Source: Sphingomonadaceae bacterium
GTDB taxonomy: Bacteria; Pseudomonadota; Alphaproteobacteria; Sphingomonadales; Sphingomonadaceae
Assembly: GCA_947442095.1 (NCBI GenBank)
Contig: CANEVG010000131.1
Location: forward strand, 1-8,907
Length of the DNA: 8,907 nucleotides
Direction: 5' to 3'
The notes under the pieces are model-generated. The model saw only the letters and a list, made by a program, of their open reading frames with translations, was not told where the DNA came from and did not search any database. Of the stretch, positions 5,824-8,907 are shown in pieces; the first letter of the stretch is position 1; each line of letters starts with the position of its first letter. A program made the translations under genes and the position numbers.

Positions 5824-6894
5824 TCAGAGCTTGAACCAGCGCTCGGCGTTTGTCTGGAAGAACTTCTTCTTGAGCTCGGCGCTCATGTCCATCCCATCCA
5901 TCGCGCGCACTTCCTCCGCCACATACTGATAGGGATAGTCCATCGCGTACATGACCCGGTCCTCACCCACCACCTCCTGGCAGAACTTGATCGCCGGCTC
6001 CCACGCCATGCCTGAATTGGTGATCAGCACGTTGGAGCGCATGTATTCAGCGATGGTCTTTTTCAGCGGCTTCATGCGTTCATAGCGCTGCGAGCGCACG
6101 CCCGCCTGATGCATGTAGTCCAGCCGGTAGAGCCAGTAGGGCAGCGCCTCGCCCATATGACCGACTATGATCTGAAGGTCAGGGTACTTGTCAAAAATGC
6201 CGATGGTGATGAGGCGCAGGAGGTGCATGCCCGTCTCCACCCCGAAGCCGAAGATCGCGCCATCCAGCCCGCTCTCGATCATCGGCCCGATCATGCTGTC
6301 AGGCGGCGTGGCGGGGTGAATGTATAGCGGCTGCCCCACATCGACGAGCGCGCGGAAGATCGGATCGTACTTGGGGTCGTCGAGGTATTCGCCCTGCGTG
6401 TGGCTATTGATCTGGATGCCCTTGAAGCCCAGTTCGTTTGCGCCGCGCCGGATTTCCGCCGCCGACCATTCCGGATCCTGCGGCGCGACGGTACCGAGCC
6501 CGATGAAGCGGTCTGGGTACTTCGCGCAGGCCGCCGCCAAGGTATCGTTGGCGCGCGCGGCAATGCCCTTGGCCTCTGGCGCATCGAGCATCGGCTGCAC
6601 GCCGGGCGAGGTCAGCGCGAGGATCGCCTTGTCGATGCCGGTCGCGTCCATATCAGCAATCCGCCGCTCGCCAAGGTCGAGGAGCCGGTCCATGATCTGC
6701 GTGGCGCGCTCGGAGGGGCTGGTGGCATAGAAGCCCCAGAGCGAGACCATGCCCTTGTCCGCCGTGCCGTCCCGGATCATCCGCAGGAACACATCGATCT
6801 GTTCCTGCGTGGCGAAGGCTTCCTCGGTCGCAATGCGCAAATAGCCTTGCGCGCCGCCGGTTTTCAGGGGGGCTGTCTTGAGCGGTTCATTCAT
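5824..6894 (-). CDS. ligW: 5-carboxyvanillate decarboxylase (amidohydrolase superfamily)
   Basis: This is a 356-residue cytoplasmic enzyme that removes CO2 from 5-carboxyvanillate to give vanillate, the last step specific to degradation of the lignin biphenyl 5,5'-dehydrodivanillate. The sequence is nearly colinear with the sphingomonad LigW proteins as I remember them (GYLRIATEEAFAT, ADKGMVSLWGFY, PQDPEWSAAEIRRGA, ALPYWLYRLDYMHQAG, KKFFQTNAERWFKL). The manganese ligands reported for LigW as Glu19, His188 and Asp314 correspond with a constant offset of five to E24, H193 and D319 here. H246 in GHMGEAL is the other conserved active-site histidine. The ATG at 6894 is preferred to an upstream in-frame TTG at 6939, which would overlap the preceding gene. 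It follows a DUF2490 gene by 34 nt and precedes an MFS gene by 32 nt. A related ACMSD-family decarboxylase with another substrate is the only realistic alternative. Confidence 0.93.
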   Translation of the reverse strand: MNEPLKTAPLKTGGAQGYLRIATEEAFATQEQIDVFLRMIRDGTADKGMVSLWGFYATSPSERATQIMDRLLDLGERRIADMDATGIDKAILALTSPGVQPMLDAPEAKGIAARANDTLAAACAKYPDRFIGLGTVAPQDPEWSAAEIRRGANELGFKGIQINSHTQGEYLDDPKYDPIFRALVDVGQPLYIHPATPPDSMIGPMIESGLDGAIFGFGVETGMHLLRLITIGIFDKYPDLQIIVGHMGEALPYWLYRLDYMHQAGVRSQRYERMKPLKKTIAEYMRSNVLITNSGMAWEPAIKFCQEVVGEDRVMYAMDYPYQYVAEEVRAMDGMDMSAELKKKFFQTNAERWFKL

Positions 6895-6901
6895 GGGCTG
6901 G

Positions 6902-6909
6902 TCCTCTCC
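6902..6909 (-). promoter_or_regulatory. Ribosome binding site fixing the ligW start
   Basis: GGAGAGGA on the minus strand ends seven bases before the ATG at 6894. It closely matches the site in front of the MFS gene (GGAGAGGG), as expected of neighbours in one transcript. Confidence 0.65.
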
Positions 6910-6928
6910 GCTGCCAGCCCGCGCGCGC

Positions 6929-7621
6929 TTACCGGACAAGCGACAGTGTCAGGCTGATGTTGTGATTCATCCGGTCGGCGCGGGCGTGCCGCGCGACATA
7001 CTGGTTCATGTATCCGGCCTCGATCCAAAGCCCGCGCGCAATCGGCACGCCGATCCCGCCAAACAACCGCAACTGATCGAACCCCGCGCGCGGCCCCCAA
7101 TCCGCCGAATTGAGGTTCACGAAGAGTTCGCTCGTGCCGATCGCCACAAACCCTCGGCCCAGCGGCGCGTTCACGCGCACCATCTGCCGCGCCCGCACCG
7201 CCATGTCGCTCGAGCCTTCGAGGAAGCGCTCCTCCAGCCGGGTCCGCCCGATCACCGTCGGCCCTCTGCCGTTGCCGACGATGCGGAACATCGCCTGTTG
7301 AAAGGGGCGGTGTTCGTGGCTGACCAGGCCCGCCGAAGGAGACGTACGCGTATAGACATAGCCTTGCGAGAGCACTGTGGTCTTGTTCACCCGGATGCCC
7401 AGCGAAGCGCGAACTTGATTCTGCCCGAGGCGTGAGGCGTTGCCGAAATAGCGGTATTGTGTATCGGCCATGACCACCAGCGGCACCCGGCCCGGCCCAC
7501 GCGGCACATCGACCATCGCCATCGCCGCAGTCCAGAGTTGCGTGTCTTCCTCCGCAGCGCAGACGGGCGCGGCAAGACAGGCCACGAATGCAGTCAAGGC
7601 AGCTTTGGCGGCGCGATTCAT
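6929..7621 (-). CDS. DUF2490 family outer-membrane beta-barrel protein
   Basis: The 230-residue product begins with a clear signal peptide (MNRAAKAALTAFVACLAAPVCAA, residues 1-23, AxA-like cleavage). The mature part alternates polar and apolar residues as in beta-barrel strands. Family landmarks of DUF2490 are EHRPFQQ (103-109), RTRLEERF (126-133), RARQMVRVNAPLG (143-155), ELFVNLN (165-171) followed by W175, FDQLRLFGGIGV (181-192) and the closing NHNISLTLSLVR. It should sit in the outer membrane; its function is not established. It ends in Arg rather than the terminal aromatic typical of many barrels. The start at 7621 is chosen because the signal peptide begins there. An upstream ATG at 7660 would add a basic stretch before it. 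It precedes ligW by 34 nt, suggesting an envelope role, perhaps solute passage, in the same pathway (inference). Confidence 0.83.
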   Translation of the reverse strand: MNRAAKAALTAFVACLAAPVCAAEEDTQLWTAAMAMVDVPRGPGRVPLVVMADTQYRYFGNASRLGQNQVRASLGIRVNKTTVLSQGYVYTRTSPSAGLVSHEHRPFQQAMFRIVGNGRGPTVIGRTRLEERFLEGSSDMAVRARQMVRVNAPLGRGFVAIGTSELFVNLNSADWGPRAGFDQLRLFGGIGVPIARGLWIEAGYMNQYVARHARADRMNHNISLTLSLVR

Positions 7622-7720
7622 GGTGGGCTCGACAATGGGGAATGCTAATCTGCGGCGCATACCAGCCCCGCACCAAACCCGCCATCCCCCGCATCGGCAA
7701 ACAGGCTCCACGTTGGCGGC
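7622..7720 (-). other. 99-nt gap between the aldehyde dehydrogenase and DUF2490 genes
   Basis: This is the largest spacing in the minus-strand group. I see no stem-loop with a T-run and no convincing -35/-10 pair. A separate promoter for the DUF2490-ligW-MFS genes could lie here, or the four genes may form one transcript with a long spacer. The sequence does not decide between these. Confidence 0.4.
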
Positions 7721-8907
7721 TCACCCCTCGTGCACCGCCTTGGTCACCATGCATGCCAGGACACCCTCCGGCCCGTCCTCAGATCCATGGCCCGACCAAC
7801 GCACGCCGCCGAAGGGCGCATCCGAACCGCCGATCATCGTGGTGTTGATGCCCACCATCCCAGCCTCGAGCTCGCGGGCGAGGCGCTGCTGGCGCTTGCC
7901 GTCGGTGGTCCAAGCATAAGCCGCCAAGCCATAAGGCAGGCGGTTCGCCTCGGTGATCATCGCCTCCTCACCGGCATAGGCGTTGATCAGCGCAATCGGA
8001 CCGAACGGTTCCTCGTTCATGATCAGCGCATCCAGCGCAATGTCGGACAGCACCGAAGGCGCATAGTAGAAGCCGGCATTGCCGACACGCTCCCCGCCGG
8101 TGTGGAGCATGGCCCCGCGCGCCGCAGCATCGCCGATCAGCCGGTCCATCGCCTCAGGCCTGCGCGGGTTGGCCATCGGCCCCATGCGCGTGCCCTCATC
8201 CAGCCCGTTGCCCACTGTGATTGCCTTGGCGCGCTCGGTGAAGCCGGTGCGGAAGCGGTCGTAGACACTTTCCTCGACGATAAACCGCGTGGGGCTGACG
8301 CAGACTTGCCCTGCATTGCGGTACTTGTGCGGCACGACGGTATCAAGCACCCGGTCCAGATCGCTGTCGCCGAACACCAGCACCGGGCCGTGCCCGCCCA
8401 GCTCCATCGTCGTGCGCTTCATGTCCCCGATGGCGAGCTTGGCGAGATGCTTGCCAACCACGGTCGAGCCGGTGAAGCTCAGCTTGCGAATGATCGGTGA
8501 GCCCAGCAGATGGCGGCTGACTTCATCGGGCACGCCGAACACCGCCTGCGCCACTTCCTTGGGCAGCCCGGCATCGAGCAGGCATTGCAGCACCCCCAGC
8601 GCCGAAGCCGGGGTTTCCTCCGCCGCCTTCAGGATCACCGAACAACCCGCCGCGATCGGCGCGCCCAGCTTACGGCCCGGATTTCCCAGCGGAAAGTTCC
8701 AGGGCGCGAATGCAGCTACCGGGCCGACCGGTTCGTGTGTGACAGTGGAACGCATGCCCTCCGGGCGCACGAGCGCGCGGCCATAAAGCCGGAACACTTC
8801 GCCCGCATAGAAATTGAACAGGCCGACGTTCATCATGACTTCGATGCGCGTTTCAGCCAGCGTCTTGCCCTGTTCCAACGTGGCGATGCGCGCGAGGTCT
8901 TCCTGCC
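7721..8907 (-). CDS. Aldehyde dehydrogenase, succinate-semialdehyde-dehydrogenase-like (5' end outside window)
   Basis: About 394 C-terminal residues of an NAD(P)-dependent aldehyde dehydrogenase are present. The frame stays open to the right edge, and family lengths suggest about 90 N-terminal residues are missing. Counting from the Leu codon at 8878, the substrate/transition-state Asn is N61 (APWNFPLGNPGRK) and the coenzyme Lys is in VILKAAEETPAS (81-92). FTGSTVVGK lies near 135-143, the general base is E159 (MELGGHGP), and the nucleophile is C193 (NAGQVCVSPTRF; codon 8300-8302). NEEPFGPI and PFGGVRWSGHGSEDG follow, so all catalytic parts are intact. The ALDH branch resembles succinate- and related semialdehyde dehydrogenases, but the substrate cannot be fixed from this. 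In context, oxidation of an aromatic aldehyde such as vanillin, or of a ring-cleavage semialdehyde, is plausible. It is the first visible gene of the minus-strand group. Confidence 0.92.
   Translation of the reverse strand, partial: QEDLARIATLEQGKTLAETRIEVMMNVGLFNFYAGEVFRLYGRALVRPEGMRSTVTHEPVGPVAAFAPWNFPLGNPGRKLGAPIAAGCSVILKAAEETPASALGVLQCLLDAGLPKEVAQAVFGVPDEVSRHLLGSPIIRKLSFTGSTVVGKHLAKLAIGDMKRTTMELGGHGPVLVFGDSDLDRVLDTVVPHKYRNAGQVCVSPTRFIVEESVYDRFRTGFTERAKAITVGNGLDEGTRMGPMANPRRPEAMDRLIGDAAARGAMLHTGGERVGNAGFYYAPSVLSDIALDALIMNEEPFGPIALINAYAGEEAMITEANRLPYGLAAYAWTTDGKRQQRLARELEAGMVGINTTMIGGSDAPFGGVRWSGHGSEDGPEGVLACMVTKAVHEG

Noticed and set aside
6895..6939. N-terminal extension of LigW from a TTG at 6939
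   Set aside because: It would overlap the DUF2490 stop, add a basic stretch unlike LigW N-termini and ignore the well-placed GGAGAGGA before the ATG at 6894.
6891..7754. A 287-codon minus-strand frame overlapping the DUF2490 gene
   Set aside because: Its translation is Arg/Gly/Ala-rich with no family pattern, whereas the other frame over the same bases gives a signal peptide and DUF2490 landmarks.

Overview
The window is about 8.9 kb of high-GC bacterial DNA. It looks like a chromosomal catabolic region from an alphaproteobacterium of the order Sphingomonadales (Novosphingobium/Sphingobium type). The main evidence is a 5-carboxyvanillate decarboxylase that closely matches, from memory, the LigW enzymes of lignin-degrading sphingomonads. 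Supporting evidence is an XylB-type aryl-alcohol dehydrogenase, a Spinster-like MFS carrier and small housekeeping-type proteins I associate with this order. I see no CRISPR array, rRNA or tRNA gene, transposase or integrase.

Plus strand, 1-4204. After a possible 14-codon tail of an upstream gene, there is an exported class-C beta-lactamase-like serine hydrolase (112-1350). It is followed by a zinc alcohol dehydrogenase (1382-2491), and then a DUF3237 protein (2488-2949) whose start overlaps the dehydrogenase stop by ATGA. A GC-rich palindrome with a repeated half-arm (2966-3000) separates these from three small genes: a conserved alpha-helical protein of unknown function (GTG start at 3032), a small HNH-family protein that has lost two expected histidines (3448-3780), and a SnoaL/NTF2-like protein (3794-4204).

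Minus strand, 8907-4208, read right to left. An aldehyde dehydrogenase whose N-terminus lies beyond the window (8907-7721) is followed by a DUF2490 outer-membrane protein with a signal peptide (7621-6929). Then come LigW (6894-5824) and a large MFS transporter starting with TTG (5791-4208). The gaps are 99, 34 and 32 nt, so at least the last three genes look co-transcribed. The two gene groups converge with a 3-nt gap at 4205-4207.

Functionally, the minus-strand group reads as a module for a lignin-derived aromatic acid. A DUF2490 protein would sit in the outer membrane and an MFS carrier in the inner membrane. LigW would convert 5-carboxyvanillate to vanillate plus CO2, and an aldehyde dehydrogenase would oxidise an aldehyde intermediate. 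The plus-strand hydrolase and aryl-alcohol dehydrogenase could supply or process related ester or alcohol substrates. The LigW assignment is strong. The link between the neighbouring genes and LigW's pathway is inference from gene order.
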